Origin: Alistipes sp.
GTDB taxonomy: Bacteria > Bacteroidota > Bacteroidia > Bacteroidales > Rikenellaceae
Direction: 5' to 3'
NCBI GenBank assembly: GCA_017936685.1
Contig: JAGBFA010000006.1
Coordinates: forward strand, 48,319 to 112,318
Length of the DNA stretch: 64,000 nucleotides
A program made the translations under genes and the position numbers. Within the stretch, counting starts at the first letter, position 1. Each line of letters begins with the position of its first letter. This document shows, one piece after another, positions 39,453 to 50,390 of this stretch. Below the pieces are notes generated by a model. That model was given only the letters and a program-made list of their open reading frames with translations. It was not told the DNA's origin and made no database searches.

Positions 39453-40886
39453 ATGTTTACCAAAGAGGACATTGCCGCCATCGAGGCACACGGTCTGAGC
39501 GTGGCTCAGGCAGAGCGGCAGATAGAGAATTTCCGCAACGGTTTTCCGCCGCTGCCCGTAACGCGCGCCGCTTCGCCCGGCGACGGAATAAAGGTGCTCG
39601 ACAGCGGGCAGATAGCAGCAGCCGAGGCTCTGTACGACAGTCGGGCCACCGAGTTGCAGATAGTAAAGTTCGTGCCGGCATCGGGTGCCGCCACGCGCAT
39701 GTTCAAGGAGCTGTTCGAGTTCGTGAACGAGGGACGGCGCGGCAAGGGCATCGACACCCTGCTGCAAAACATCGAGCGTTTCGCATTCTTCCCCGAGCTG
39801 GCCAAGCACATCACCCCGCAGTCGGACGACGAGCAGATCGTGCGCAACATCATCATCGACGGTCTGGGCTACGGCTCGAAGCCCAAGGGACTGGTGACGT
39901 TCCACGCCTACCCCGACTCGCTGCGCAAGCCCGTGGAGGAGCATCTGGTCGAGGGTGCGCTGTATGCCCGCATGGGCAACCGCGTGCGCATACACTTCAC
40001 CGTATCGCCCGAGCACAAGGCCGGATTCGAGGCTCTGCTGGCCGAGCGTCAGCGCATCTACGAGGAGCGTTTCAACGTCCGCTACGAGGTGACATTCTCG
40101 GTGCAGCGTCCCTCGACCGACACCATAGCCGTCGACATGGACAACCGTCCGTTCCGCACCGACGAGGGAGGGCTGCTGTTCCGTCCGGCAGGTCACGGCG
40201 CGCTGATCGAGAATCTCGACGCGCTCGATGCCGACATCATCTTCGTGAAGAACATCGACAACGTCACCACCGACCGCCGCAAGGCCGACACGGTGACATA
40301 TAAAAAGGTGCTGGCCGGCGAGCTGCTGCGGCTGCAACAGCGCTCGTTCCGTCTGATCGAGGCACTGCGCCGCGGCGACGACGTTGCGGCCGAGGCCGCC
40401 GCATTCCTGCAAGAGGAGTTGTGCTGCCGCCTGCCCGAGGACACCGGCCGCGAGAAGATCCTGTCTCTGCTCGACCGCCCCATACGCGTATGCGGCATGG
40501 TGCGCAACGAGGGCGAGCCGGGGGGCGGTCCGTTCTGGGTACGCCGAGACGACGGCGTGGAGCAGTTGCAGATAGCCGAATCGAGCCAGATAGCCCCCGA
40601 GAAGATGGATCTGATGAAATCGGCCACCCACTTCAATCCGGTCGATCTGGTATGCGGCGTGCGACGTCACGACGGTACGAAGTTCGATCTGAGGAAGTAT
40701 GTCGATCCCTCGACGGGCTTCATCTCGAAGAAGTCGAGCGGCGGCCGTGACCTGCGTGCGCAGGAGCTGCCCGGCCTGTGGAACGGTGCCATGGCCGACT
40801 GGAACACCATCTTCGTCGACGTGCCCATCACGACATTCTCGCCCGTGAAGGTGGTGCAGGATCTGCTGCGCCCCGAGCACCAGTAG
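39453..40886 (+). CDS. DUF4301 family protein
   Basis: A 477-residue cytoplasmic protein. FVPASGAATRMFKELFEFVN near residue 73 resembles the start of a nucleotide-sugar pyrophosphorylase-type fold. It continues with LVTFHAYPDSLRKPVEEHLV and ends CGVRRHDGTKFDLRKYVDPS. DUF4301 is typical of Bacteroidetes and its function is unknown. The protein is full length for the family. Confidence 0.9.
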   Translation: MFTKEDIAAIEAHGLSVAQAERQIENFRNGFPPLPVTRAASPGDGIKVLDSGQIAAAEALYDSRATELQIVKFVPASGAATRMFKELFEFVNEGRRGKGIDTLLQNIERFAFFPELAKHITPQSDDEQIVRNIIIDGLGYGSKPKGLVTFHAYPDSLRKPVEEHLVEGALYARMGNRVRIHFTVSPEHKAGFEALLAERQRIYEERFNVRYEVTFSVQRPSTDTIAVDMDNRPFRTDEGGLLFRPAGHGALIENLDALDADIIFVKNIDNVTTDRRKADTVTYKKVLAGELLRLQQRSFRLIEALRRGDDVAAEAAAFLQEELCCRLPEDTGREKILSLLDRPIRVCGMVRNEGEPGGGPFWVRRDDGVEQLQIAESSQIAPEKMDLMKSATHFNPVDLVCGVRRHDGTKFDLRKYVDPSTGFISKKSSGGRDLRAQELPGLWNGAMADWNTIFVDVPITTFSPVKVVQDLLRPEHQ

Positions 40887-40905
40887 CGGAAGGTGTGACA
40901 GACTA

Positions 40906-40941
40906 CAACGGGATCATGCCTTGCGGGGCATGATCCCGTTG
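40906..40941. terminator. 15-bp perfect hairpin after the DUF4301 gene
   Basis: CAACGGGATCATGCC and GGCATGATCCCGTTG pair around TTGCGG. There is no T-run on either side, so it may be an mRNA 3'-end stabiliser and not a classic terminator. Confidence 0.5.
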
Positions 40942-41043
40942 CCGTCTGCGTACCGGCGGCTGCCGGAAGTTACGAATATCGCGCATCGGCAATAAAAAAG
41001 TTATAATTTATCATCGAAATTGCATTTTTTAGAGAAAAATATA

Positions 41044-41051
41044 TACCTTTA
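41044..41051 (+). promoter_or_regulatory. near-consensus -7 box TACCTTTA for aspA
   Basis: It matches TAnnTTTG at all but the last base and lies 70 nt before the aspA ATG in an AT-rich stretch. Confidence 0.35.
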
Positions 41052-41120
41052 TGTTACGATTCGTGCAATTAGTACGATACGCAGTTCAAGACAATACTAA
41101 AATTAAAAACTGACAATACT

Positions 41121-42557
<1,437 letters not shown>

Positions 42558-42580
42558 TATAAGGCTACCCCGATAACAAA

Positions 42581-42613
42581 ATATGCCCCGTCTTCCGACG
42601 GGGCATATATTTT
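42581..42613. terminator. bidirectional terminator between aspA and the FN3 lipoprotein gene
   Basis: ATATGCCCCGTC and GACGGGGCATAT pair around TTCC, followed by ATTTTTAT on the plus strand. It serves aspA and may also serve the convergent gene. Confidence 0.8.
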
Positions 42614-42626
42614 TATATAGCATCGA

Positions 42627-42983
42627 TCACTCGGCCGCCGTGGTCTCGACGGTTATGGTCTGGCTCCACTCGGAGTTGAGATAGGCTCCCGTATCGTCGG
42701 CCACCGACATCACCTTGAAGGCGTGTGTCGACGCAGGCCGCAATGCACCGAACGATGCCGCGGCAGATTCGGTATAGAACGGGGCCGAGTCGTCGAACAC
42801 GCAGCTGTATCCTGCGGCATTCGCGACACTCTCCCACTCTATGACCACTTTATAAGAGGTCGTGGCCTCCATGTTCTGCACAGGCGCGGGAGCGGCAAGA
42901 CGCGCAGGAGCATCGTCGTCATCGCCACCGCAGGCAACGGCCGCAAGCATCGCGGCGGCCGCGAATAATTTAAAAGTCTTCAT
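42627..42983 (-). CDS. small lipoprotein with one fibronectin-III-like domain
   Basis: A 118-residue lipoprotein (lipid Cys18, AAVACGGDDDD, followed by an acidic run that often directs surface export in Bacteroidetes). The remainder (VIEWESVANAAGYSCVFDD, STHAFKVMSVAD, SEWSQTITVET) is one FN3-type beta sandwich. It has no enzymatic motif. It lies 9 nt after the YhcH gene. Confidence 0.75.
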   Translation of the reverse strand: MKTFKLFAAAAMLAAVACGGDDDDAPARLAAPAPVQNMEATTSYKVVIEWESVANAAGYSCVFDDSAPFYTESAAASFGALRPASTHAFKVMSVADDTGAYLNSEWSQTITVETTAAE

Positions 42984-42992
42984 GACCGAACT

Positions 42993-43439
42993 TTATCGCA
43001 TTACCTTGAATATCAACTTGCGCACATGACCCTCACCGAGCATAGGCGCATGCGCGTCCTCGGGAAAGAGTATCGTGAACTGTCCCTCACGCACGGCATA
43101 GAACGTCTGCGGAGTGTCGGTGAAGAACTGCACGTCGCGCGCGAGGTCGAACTCGCCCTGCGCCTTGCGGCAGGCACTGCGCTCGCTCCAACCGAACAGC
43201 TCCTCGCCGCCGAATACCACCTGCACGTCGATATACTTGTCGTGCACCTCCGACAAAGCCTCCTCGACGGGTTTGAGGTCAAGCTCCGAGACATTGACGA
43301 ACAGTGCGTCGCCCTCGATGTCGGTACGTCCGACGGGCAGCGTCCATGCGTCGTGTTGTTCAAGAAAATCGAAAACCGCCTTAAAACGCGGGTTGAGCGA
43401 CAGATAACGCTCGCTGTTTTTGACAGAATCTAAAATCAT
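42993..43439 (-). CDS. YhcH/YjgK/YiaL family protein (DUF386)
   Basis: A 148-residue cupin-like protein (ALFVNVSELDLKPVEEALSE, HDKYIDVQVVFGGEE, FFTDTPQTFYAVREGQFTIL, FPEDAHAPMLG). The His and Glu residues match the metal-binding set of the family. Relatives act in sialic acid or sugar catabolism as anomerase-like enzymes. No sugar genes are adjacent here. Confidence 0.9.
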   Translation of the reverse strand: MILDSVKNSERYLSLNPRFKAVFDFLEQHDAWTLPVGRTDIEGDALFVNVSELDLKPVEEALSEVHDKYIDVQVVFGGEELFGWSERSACRKAQGEFDLARDVQFFTDTPQTFYAVREGQFTILFPEDAHAPMLGEGHVRKLIFKVMR

Positions 43440-43457
43440 GATATAATCGTTTTATCG

Positions 43458-44588
43458 TTATTTTATGCGGTGCATGCGTGCCACGATGGGCAGATGGTCC
43501 GACAGACGGCAATCCTCGATCGACGAGAACGACTCCGTCTCGATGTCGGGCGACGAGAGTATGTAATCTATTCTGAGCAGCTTGTGCATCGGCAGGAACG
43601 TATATCCGTAGCCGCGCCCCTTCTCGACGAACGTATCGTTCATGCCGCTGCGCAGACGGCGATAGACATACGACATGGGTGTGTCGTTGAAGTCGCCGCA
43701 CACGATCTTCGCGCTGCGAGTCGAGGCAATGACCTGCGTAAGCGTATCGACGTGACGGGCGCGGATAGACGAGTTGTCGCGTATGCGCGTCACGATGCTG
43801 CGCATCTTGTCGTCGTCGAAAAATATCTTCCCCTGCGCTATGTCGCGGCTGTCGTCGGCCGAGATGTGCATAGAGTAGAGATGGTTGTTGAATATGCGCA
43901 CCGTGTCGTCGCGCACGACGATGTCGCACCAGAGCGACGTACCGCGCGACTGTCCCGAGATGTCGTCGTGCGCAACGATCGGATAGCGGCTGTATGTGCG
44001 CACCAGAACGTTGCCGAACTCCACCGCGTCCCTCTTGTCGTAACCCTCGAACAGCGAGTCGACCGCCTCGGCATTGGGAGCCGAGGAGTTGAACTCTTGC
44101 AGACAAACCACGTCGGGCATCTCGATCGAGGAGAAGAAATCGACATATCTGCGTGCGTCGGCAGTGTATTCGTCGAAAAAGAATCCGCGCACGTTGTAGC
44201 TCATCAGAGTAAACGCACGCCGGTTCTCGGGCTGTTCGTAATGGCGTTTGAAGCCGATATGATAGAATCGCGGCACATCGAAGGCACCGATCACCACCAG
44301 CACGGCCAGCACGGCAGCTATAATCCATCGCCGGCGCACCAACCAGAAGAGCATCGCCGCCAGCACAGCCACATAGAGCAGCGGCGCGAAGAGGCCTATG
44401 ATGGTGAGCGAGCCTAATGTCGACGGATCGATATACGGAGTGACGAACGCCACTATAAGTCCCACGGCAAGGAGTGCCGTGGCCACGATCATTATCAGAT
44501 CGACAATCGTAAGCCACAGAGGGCGGTGTCCCTCACCCTCGCGCGAGCCGTAGCCGTCGGCATAGTAGTAATCGTCATGACGTCCCAT
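43458..44588 (-). CDS. membrane-anchored endonuclease/exonuclease/phosphatase family protein
   Basis: A 376-residue protein. Three N-terminal membrane helices (about 30-110) precede an EEP domain: LMSYNVRGFF, VVCLQEFNS (metal-binding Glu), FNNHLYSM, IVCGDFNDTPMS and a terminal DHLPIVARM. The family hydrolyses phosphodiesters in nucleic acids or lipids. The catalytic set looks intact. The ATG at 44588 is chosen as the first that gives an N-terminus before the helices and clears the rhomboid gene. Confidence 0.85.
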   Translation of the reverse strand: MGRHDDYYYADGYGSREGEGHRPLWLTIVDLIMIVATALLAVGLIVAFVTPYIDPSTLGSLTIIGLFAPLLYVAVLAAMLFWLVRRRWIIAAVLAVLVVIGAFDVPRFYHIGFKRHYEQPENRRAFTLMSYNVRGFFFDEYTADARRYVDFFSSIEMPDVVCLQEFNSSAPNAEAVDSLFEGYDKRDAVEFGNVLVRTYSRYPIVAHDDISGQSRGTSLWCDIVVRDDTVRIFNNHLYSMHISADDSRDIAQGKIFFDDDKMRSIVTRIRDNSSIRARHVDTLTQVIASTRSAKIVCGDFNDTPMSYVYRRLRSGMNDTFVEKGRGYGYTFLPMHKLLRIDYILSSPDIETESFSSIEDCRLSDHLPIVARMHRIK

Positions 44589-44605
44589 TGCAACAGATTT
44601 TCCGA

Positions 44606-45271
44606 TTAATATATTTGTCGTCTCCGACGCCACCACAACAGCAGCAGCCAGCCCCAGAACATACCGCCCAGATGTGCGAAGTGCGCAACGCTGTCCATGC
44701 GTCCCGAGACTCCGAAGAAGAGCTCTATGGCACCGTATATCACCACGAACCACTTGGCCTTGATAGGTATGGGCGGTATGAGCAGCATGATGACGGCATT
44801 GGGGTGCAGCAGGCCGAAAGCCAGCAGCAGGCCGAACACTGCACCCGAGGCACCGACCGTAGGCGTAACCATATACTGCATGTATGCCAGCGAATCGGGA
44901 TTCATGCGGGCAATGTCGATCTGTCCCACGAGCATCTGCATCAGAGCGGCTCCTATGCCGCAGACGAAGTAGTAGATCAGAAAACGCTTAGTTCCCAACT
45001 CCCACTCCAATGTCCGGCCGAACATATACAGCGCGAACATATTGAAAAACAGATGGCTGAACCCGCCGTGCATGAACATGTAGGTCAGCGGCTGCCACCA
45101 CTCGAACAGAGGACTCTGCATAGGGTGCAGCGCGAAACGGCCGTATATCGACCACTCCTGTTCGGGCGATTTCACCAAAAGGAACATAGCCATGAACACC
45201 ACGGCATTGGCGATGATGAGATTCATCACCGCAGGCGGCACGGAGTTGCGTTGTGAAATATATCTGTTCAT
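44606..45271 (-). CDS. rhomboid family intramembrane serine protease
   Basis: A 221-residue protein with six membrane helices. The catalytic Ser is in TVGASGAVFGLLLAF and the His in SVAHFAHLGGMFWGW. HGGFSHLFFNMFALYMFG is the conserved HxxxHxxxN region. It cleaves membrane proteins within the bilayer; the substrate is unknown. Preceded by mutL, it lies in a tightly packed run. Confidence 0.93.
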   Translation of the reverse strand: MNRYISQRNSVPPAVMNLIIANAVVFMAMFLLVKSPEQEWSIYGRFALHPMQSPLFEWWQPLTYMFMHGGFSHLFFNMFALYMFGRTLEWELGTKRFLIYYFVCGIGAALMQMLVGQIDIARMNPDSLAYMQYMVTPTVGASGAVFGLLLAFGLLHPNAVIMLLIPPIPIKAKWFVVIYGAIELFFGVSGRMDSVAHFAHLGGMFWGWLLLLWWRRRRQIY

Positions 45272-45288
45272 AATATACCGTTTTTTCG

Positions 45289-47286
45289 TTAGTTGAGTTT
45301 GGCGCGTATCTCCTCCACGGTCAGCTCGGCCATCAGAGGTCGTCCCGAGGGCGAGAAGCTGCGGTCCTCGCAGCCCTCCAACTGGGACATTAGCGAACGG
45401 GCCTCGGCCGAACTGAGCCCCCTGCCGTATGATGCGGCCGCACGATGCGCCAGCACACCGGCCATGTGTCTGCGCTGCATATCTGCCGGAACGTCGCCGT
45501 CGCCGATGCCTTGCAGCAGTTCGTAGATCAGTTCGTCGACCGCCACACCCTGCCCTGTCATGGCAGGCACGCCCGTGATCTCCACCACACCGTCGCCCGC
45601 GAACTCAACCTCGAAGCCCAATGCCGCGAACTCGGTGGCATGCAGCTCCATCGATTCGTACTCCTCTTCCGAGAGCGTCAGACGCTCGGCGAAGAGCAGC
45701 CGCTGGCTCGGAGCCGAGCCGTGCGATAGCACGGCAAGCGTATTTTCGTAGACTACGCGCTCGCGCACTCTGCGCAGGTCGATCACCACCGTCCGCCCGC
45801 CGTAGAGTGCCACGGCATAGCCGTTGCGCAGCGACGACACCTCCTCGAATGCGGCGGAGGCAAAGCCTTCATAAGGGCTCGGCACAGCCTTGCCGGCTTC
45901 CTGCGAAGCGATGCAATCCAGCTCCTGCTGCACGCCGCTGAGAGGTTCGTCGTCGATATACTCTATGGCCGACGGCGGTGCGGGAGCGTCCATGGCCGAC
46001 GATATCGAGATGAACTCCTCGTCGCAGGACTCCTCCGGTGTCGGCACACCCCTTTGGCGCGCGATTGCCCGCGGCGAGGGTTCGTGCAGGCTCTGCGGCA
46101 TCTTGCCGTCGTAGGGAACGTCGAAGCCCGTGAAGGCCTCGTCGGGCATGGGTGCCGCGGGATCGATATACTCCTCGCGGAAAGGGTTGTAGGAGCTGTT
46201 GCTCATCGAGCGCGGCTCGCGGTAGACGGCATCGCGCCGCATGACGGGGATCTCCACGCGCCCCGCGGTCGAGAAGTCCATCATCGGAATGGCACCCGTC
46301 TTGGCCAGCGTCTCGCGCACTGCCGCCTGCACGATCTGTGCAATGACCTCGCCGTCGGCGAACTTCACCGTGGTCTTCTGCGGGTGGACATTGACATCGA
46401 CACGGTCGGCATCGACCGTCATATAGATGAAATACGAGGGTGTGCACCCCTCGGGTATGAGTTTCTCGTAGGCCTTGCAGATGGCTTTCTGCAACTGCGG
46501 CGACTGGAAATAACGGCCGTTGACGAAGAGATACTGCTCCGAGTTGCGCTTCTTGGCCGCAGCCGGACGGCCCACAAAGCCGCTGATCGAGACAACCGAG
46601 GTCTCGACGGCCACGTCCAGCAGATTCTGCTTGATGTGCTTGCCTATCAGGTCCACGATGCGGCCGGCAAGATTCGATACCGGAAGACGGTATATCGGGG
46701 CATCGTTCGACATCAGCTCGAACTCCACCTCGGGATTGCACAACGCCACACGCGTGAACTCCTGCTTCATCTGCGCCACCAGACGCGCATTGTCGCCGTC
46801 GATGAACTTGCGGCGCGAGGGGACGTTGTAGAAGATGTTGCGCACGGCGAACTGCGACCCCACGGGGCACATCACCGGTGTCTGGCTCTGGAACTCGCCG
46901 CCGCGGATTACGGTCTGCGTACCCACCTCGTCGCCGGCCTGACGGGTGCGCAGCTCCACCTCCGACACGGCCGCTATCGAGGCCAGTGCCTCGCCGCGGA
47001 AACCGAACGTATGCAGCGAATATATGTCGTCGAACGACGATATCTTGCTCGTCGCGTGGCGGTCGAAAGCCATGCGCGCATCGAGCGGCGACATGCCCTC
47101 GCCGTCGTCGATGATCTGTATGAGCTGCTTGCCGCCGTCGCGGAAATTGACCCTGATGCTGCGGGCACCGGCATCGATCGAGTTCTCCATCATCTCCTTG
47201 ACCACGTTCGATGGAGTGTTGACCACCTCTCCGGCAGCTATCTGATTGGCAACTATTTCGGGCAGCAGTTTGATCTTATCACTCAT
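45289..47286 (-). CDS. mutL: DNA mismatch repair protein MutL
   Basis: A 665-residue protein. The GHKL ATPase motifs are IVANQIAAGEVVNTPSNVVK, DDGEGMS and TFGFRGEALASI. The C-terminal dimerisation domain has DLRRVRERVVYE at the site where endonuclease-type MutL proteins carry DQHAxxExxxxE, so the nicking site looks degenerate. A long low-complexity linker joins the domains. Confidence 0.95.
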   Translation of the reverse strand: MSDKIKLLPEIVANQIAAGEVVNTPSNVVKEMMENSIDAGARSIRVNFRDGGKQLIQIIDDGEGMSPLDARMAFDRHATSKISSFDDIYSLHTFGFRGEALASIAAVSEVELRTRQAGDEVGTQTVIRGGEFQSQTPVMCPVGSQFAVRNIFYNVPSRRKFIDGDNARLVAQMKQEFTRVALCNPEVEFELMSNDAPIYRLPVSNLAGRIVDLIGKHIKQNLLDVAVETSVVSISGFVGRPAAAKKRNSEQYLFVNGRYFQSPQLQKAICKAYEKLIPEGCTPSYFIYMTVDADRVDVNVHPQKTTVKFADGEVIAQIVQAAVRETLAKTGAIPMMDFSTAGRVEIPVMRRDAVYREPRSMSNSSYNPFREEYIDPAAPMPDEAFTGFDVPYDGKMPQSLHEPSPRAIARQRGVPTPEESCDEEFISISSAMDAPAPPSAIEYIDDEPLSGVQQELDCIASQEAGKAVPSPYEGFASAAFEEVSSLRNGYAVALYGGRTVVIDLRRVRERVVYENTLAVLSHGSAPSQRLLFAERLTLSEEEYESMELHATEFAALGFEVEFAGDGVVEITGVPAMTGQGVAVDELIYELLQGIGDGDVPADMQRRHMAGVLAHRAAASYGRGLSSAEARSLMSQLEGCEDRSFSPSGRPLMAELTVEEIRAKLN

Positions 47287-47295
47287 ATTCGGGTG

Positions 47296-47796
47296 CTAAT
47301 GTTTCTCGTTGAGATCGACATCGTCGTCATATATGTTGAGCGTAGCGGAGGAGGTGCGTTCGCGATTGGCCTCCAACTCCTCGATATTCTTCACGTAGTC
47401 GGGATATTTCGCCGGATCGATGCCCATCTCCGTCAGCTCCATCACCACGCTGTCGGTCGCTGCCGCGGCCTGTTTCTGCTCGGCGGCACGGTTCACAAGC
47501 CCCATGATGCGCGGATACAGGACGAATATGAACACCGCAACGAACACCAGCAGTATGACAACGCCCGTCAGGCGGTTGCGCCCCTGCGAACGCTGCCGTT
47601 CCGAACGACGCTCGTCGCGCGCATCGCGCTGCGTGCGGATATAGCGGCCGGGCACATACTCCTCCGCATCGGTCTCGGAGCTTTGGCCGTGCAGCTCGCG
47701 CCGACGCTGCTCGCGCTCCTCCTTCACCGGATCGAAATAGCGCGGTATGTAGGTGAACTTCTTGGGATCCTTGCGGTAGGGACGAAATATCGACAT
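47296..47796 (-). CDS. single-pass membrane protein, unknown function
   Basis: A 166-residue protein. A basic N-terminal region (about 1-75: KDPKKFTYIPRYFDPVKEER, RDERRSERQRSQGRNR), a membrane helix (LTGVVILLVFVAVFIFVLYP), then an acidic helix and tail. Homologues occur beside mutL in Bacteroidales. No function is known to me. It ends 9 nt before mutL begins. Confidence 0.75.
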   Translation of the reverse strand: MSIFRPYRKDPKKFTYIPRYFDPVKEEREQRRRELHGQSSETDAEEYVPGRYIRTQRDARDERRSERQRSQGRNRLTGVVILLVFVAVFIFVLYPRIMGLVNRAAEQKQAAAATDSVVMELTEMGIDPAKYPDYVKNIEELEANRERTSSATLNIYDDDVDLNEKH

Positions 47797-47848
47797 ACGC
47801 TATCTGTTTTTCGACGGCGGGCCTCAACGGCACAGCCATCGGATTAAT

Positions 47849-49018
47849 TTAACGAAAAAAGTTCTTCATTCGCTCGAAGATATTCTGGTTCTCCACCTTC
47901 GAGGCGCGCTTGAACGAGGGCTGCTCGGCCAGAGCCTCGACCAGACGACGCTCCTCCGAGGAGAGCTTGTCGGGAATGGTGATATCCACCACCACCAGTA
48001 TGTCGCCGCGACCGTAGCCGTTGACATCGGGCAGTCCCTTGCCCCTCAGGCGCAGCACCTTGCCGGCATGCGTGCCCGGAGCCACCTTTATGCGTGCCTT
48101 GCCGTCGATGGTCGGCACCTCCACCTCACCGCCCAACAGAGCCGTCGTGACCGTTATGTTGAGATTGTGGATCAGGTCGTTGCCGTCGCGCACCAGCTGC
48201 GGATCGTGCTCCTCCTCGATCACCACCAGCAGGTCGCCGTTCACACCGCCCTGACGCGCGGCATTGCCCTTGCCGTGCACCGTGAGTGCCATGCCGTCGC
48301 CCACGCCCGCAGGGATCTTCACCTCGATCACCTCCGAGCCCTTGACGGCACCCTCGCCGCCGCACTTGTCGCACTTCTCCTTGATGATCTGTCCCGTGCC
48401 GCCGCACGTCGGGCACACGCTCTGGGTCTGCATGCGGCCGAAGAATGTGCTCTCGACACGCGTCACATAGCCCGAGCCGTTGCACGTGGGACAGCTTTGG
48501 TAGGCCGACTTGTCTTTGGCACCCGTGCCGCCGCACTTGTCGCACGCCACCATCTTGTTTATCTTCAACTTCTTGGTGGTGCCATTGGCGATTTCGGCCA
48601 GCGTCAGCTTCACGGTTATGCGTATGTCGCTGCCGCGGTTGACCCGCTGTCCGCCGCCGCTTCGCGACGAGCCGCCGAAGTGTCCGCCGAATATGTCGCC
48701 GAACTGCGAGAATATATCCTCCATCGAGAAGCCTCCGCCGCCGAAACCGCCGAAGCCCTCGAATCCGCCCGCACCGCCGCCTGCGGCACCGCTCATGCCG
48801 GCATGGCCGAAGCGGTCGTAGCGCGCACGTTTGTCGGGATTCGACAACACGTCGTAAGCCTCGGCAGCCTCCTTGAACTTCTCCTCGGCCTCCTTGTCGC
48901 CCGGATTCTTATCGGGGTGATATTTGATGGCGGCCTTGCGATAGGCCTTCTTTATCGTATCGGCGTCGGCGTTGCGTTCCACGCCCAACACCTCGTAGTA
49001 ATCTCTCTTCTCAGCCAT
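47849..49018 (-). CDS. dnaJ: chaperone protein DnaJ
   Basis: A 389-residue type I Hsp40. The J domain has [10 protein letters not shown], then a Gly/Phe-rich region, four zinc motifs ([35 protein letters not shown]) and a C-terminal substrate-binding domain. It hands unfolded proteins to DnaK. It is downstream of grpE by 28 nt. Confidence 0.97.
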   Translation of the reverse strand: MAEKRDYYEVLGVERNADADTIKKAYRKAAIKYHPDKNPGDKEAEEKFKEAAEAYDVLSNPDKRARYDRFGHAGMSGAAGGGAGGFEGFGGFGGGGFSMEDIFSQFGDIFGGHFGGSSRSGGGQRVNRGSDIRITVKLTLAEIANGTTKKLKINKMVACDKCGGTGAKDKSAYQSCPTCNGSGYVTRVESTFFGRMQTQSVCPTCGGTGQIIKEKCDKCGGEGAVKGSEVIEVKIPAGVGDGMALTVHGKGNAARQGGVNGDLLVVIEEEHDPQLVRDGNDLIHNLNITVTTALLGGEVEVPTIDGKARIKVAPGTHAGKVLRLRGKGLPDVNGYGRGDILVVVDITIPDKLSSEERRLVEALAEQPSFKRASKVENQNIFERMKNFFR

Positions 49019-49046
49019 AGTTTCTTCGTTTTAAATCCTCTCGGCA

Positions 49047-49625
49047 CTACTCGCCCACCACCACTTTGGCATAGCGCAGCACCTTGTCGCCGCGCATGTA
49101 GCCGCGCTGCACGACATCTATCACACGGCCGCTCTTATCCTCTCCGGCCGCAAAGCGTGCCACGGCCTCCTGACGGTCGGCATCGAACTCGGTGTCGAGA
49201 CACTCTATCTCGTGCACGTCGAAGCGCGCGAGCATGTCGGCGAACTTCTTGACCACTAAGCTCTCGCCCTCGCGCAGAGCCTCTATGTCGTCGCTCTTGT
49301 GCGAAGCCTCCACAGCGCGCTGCATGTCGTCCATCACCGACAGGACGGCTTTGAGCACCTCCTCGCCGCCGCGCTCCACCAACTCCATCTTCTCGCGCAG
49401 AGTGCGTTTGCGGAAGTTGTCGAACTCGGCTTGCAGGCGCAAATACTTGTCGTGCCATGCGGCGATCTGCTCTTCGAGCGATGGTTCTGACATATTGTCA
49501 GTTGCAGCAGCCGTTTCGTCTGACATTTTGTCCTTGGCGGCCGCAGCGGTCTCAGTGTTTTCTGCTGTTTGAGAGGCTGTCTCGGTCATAGTATCTTCTT
49601 GGTTATTAGATTTTTTACTCTTCAT
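49047..49625 (-). CDS. grpE: nucleotide exchange factor GrpE
   Basis: A 192-residue protein. A disordered acidic N-terminus leads to the long helix (LEEQIAAWHDKYLRLQAEFD, NFRKRTLREKMELVERGGEE) and the beta domain (YMRGDKVLRYAKVVVGE). It releases ADP from DnaK. The ATG at 49625 (MKSKKSNNQ) is chosen; 49589 (MTETASQ) is possible. Confidence 0.95.
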   Translation of the reverse strand: MKSKKSNNQEDTMTETASQTAENTETAAAAKDKMSDETAAATDNMSEPSLEEQIAAWHDKYLRLQAEFDNFRKRTLREKMELVERGGEEVLKAVLSVMDDMQRAVEASHKSDDIEALREGESLVVKKFADMLARFDVHEIECLDTEFDADRQEAVARFAAGEDKSGRVIDVVQRGYMRGDKVLRYAKVVVGE

Positions 49626-49667
49626 AAATCTGTTTATTTTTAGTCTCATGGCCATATATCGAGCAAA

Positions 49668-50390
49668 TTATATGCCCAATATGAATATCGTAGGACGCTT
49701 CTGGATATCGGGCATAGGACTCTTGCGCCACTGCTCCACACGCATGGTGGCTATCGACTCCGAAGGTGACGTAATATCGCAAGCCACGGTCAGTTTAGTC
49801 GAGGGCGAAAGCACGCCCAACATACTCTCCAACAGCTTGACGTTGCGATAGGGAGCCTCGATGAAGATCTGGCTCTGACGCTCCGACAAGGCGCGTTTCT
49901 CGAAGGCCCGCACAGCACGCGAACGCTCCGGCTCCTTGACGGGCAGATAGCCGTTGAAGGCGAACGACTGGCCGTTCTGCCCAGAGGCCATGAGTGCCAT
50001 CATGATCGACGACGGCCCCACTAACGGCACCACACGTATGCCCCGACGGTGCGCCGCCTCGACGGCCTGCGCTCCGGGATCGGCCACACCGGGCAGCCCC
50101 GCCTCGGAGATCACGCCGGCCGAGCGTCCCTCTTCCAGCGGGCGTATCATGCGTTCGATGTCGGCCGCGGAGGTGGTATGCTCGTTCAACTCGACGAACT
50201 CCAACTCGGAGATAGGCCGCGCCACGCCCGCCCGCGACAGGAACCGGCGTGCCGAACGCGTATTCTCCACTATGAAGTAGTCGAGCGAGTCTATCACCCG
50301 GCGGTTGGCCTCGGGCACCACCTCGTAGACCTCGGTCTGCTCCGATATGGGGCACGGGATCATGTATAGCGTACCTTTCATAACCGTCAT
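49668..50390 (-). CDS. RsmI-like SAM-dependent methyltransferase
   Basis: A 240-residue tetrapyrrole-methylase-fold protein. DSLDYFIVENTRSARRFL, EAGLPGVADPGAQAV, VPLVGPSSIMMALMASGQNG and FNGYLPVK match the RsmI family (COG0313), which 2'-O-methylates C1402 of 16S rRNA. It is shorter than E. coli RsmI, and its N-terminus lacks the usual GNLGD, so it may be the second, divergent paralogue found in Bacteroidetes. The start at 50390 shares ATGA with the murF-alr stop. Confidence 0.85.
   Translation of the reverse strand: MTVMKGTLYMIPCPISEQTEVYEVVPEANRRVIDSLDYFIVENTRSARRFLSRAGVARPISELEFVELNEHTTSAADIERMIRPLEEGRSAGVISEAGLPGVADPGAQAVEAAHRRGIRVVPLVGPSSIMMALMASGQNGQSFAFNGYLPVKEPERSRAVRAFEKRALSERQSQIFIEAPYRNVKLLESMLGVLSPSTKLTVACDITSPSESIATMRVEQWRKSPMPDIQKRPTIFILGI

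Noticed and set aside
39396-40880. Long minus-strand frame opposite the DUF4301 gene
   Set aside because: It is an antisense shadow of a clear protein family. The same applies to long antisense frames over aspA, mutL, murF-alr, mutS2 and the LptD-like gene.
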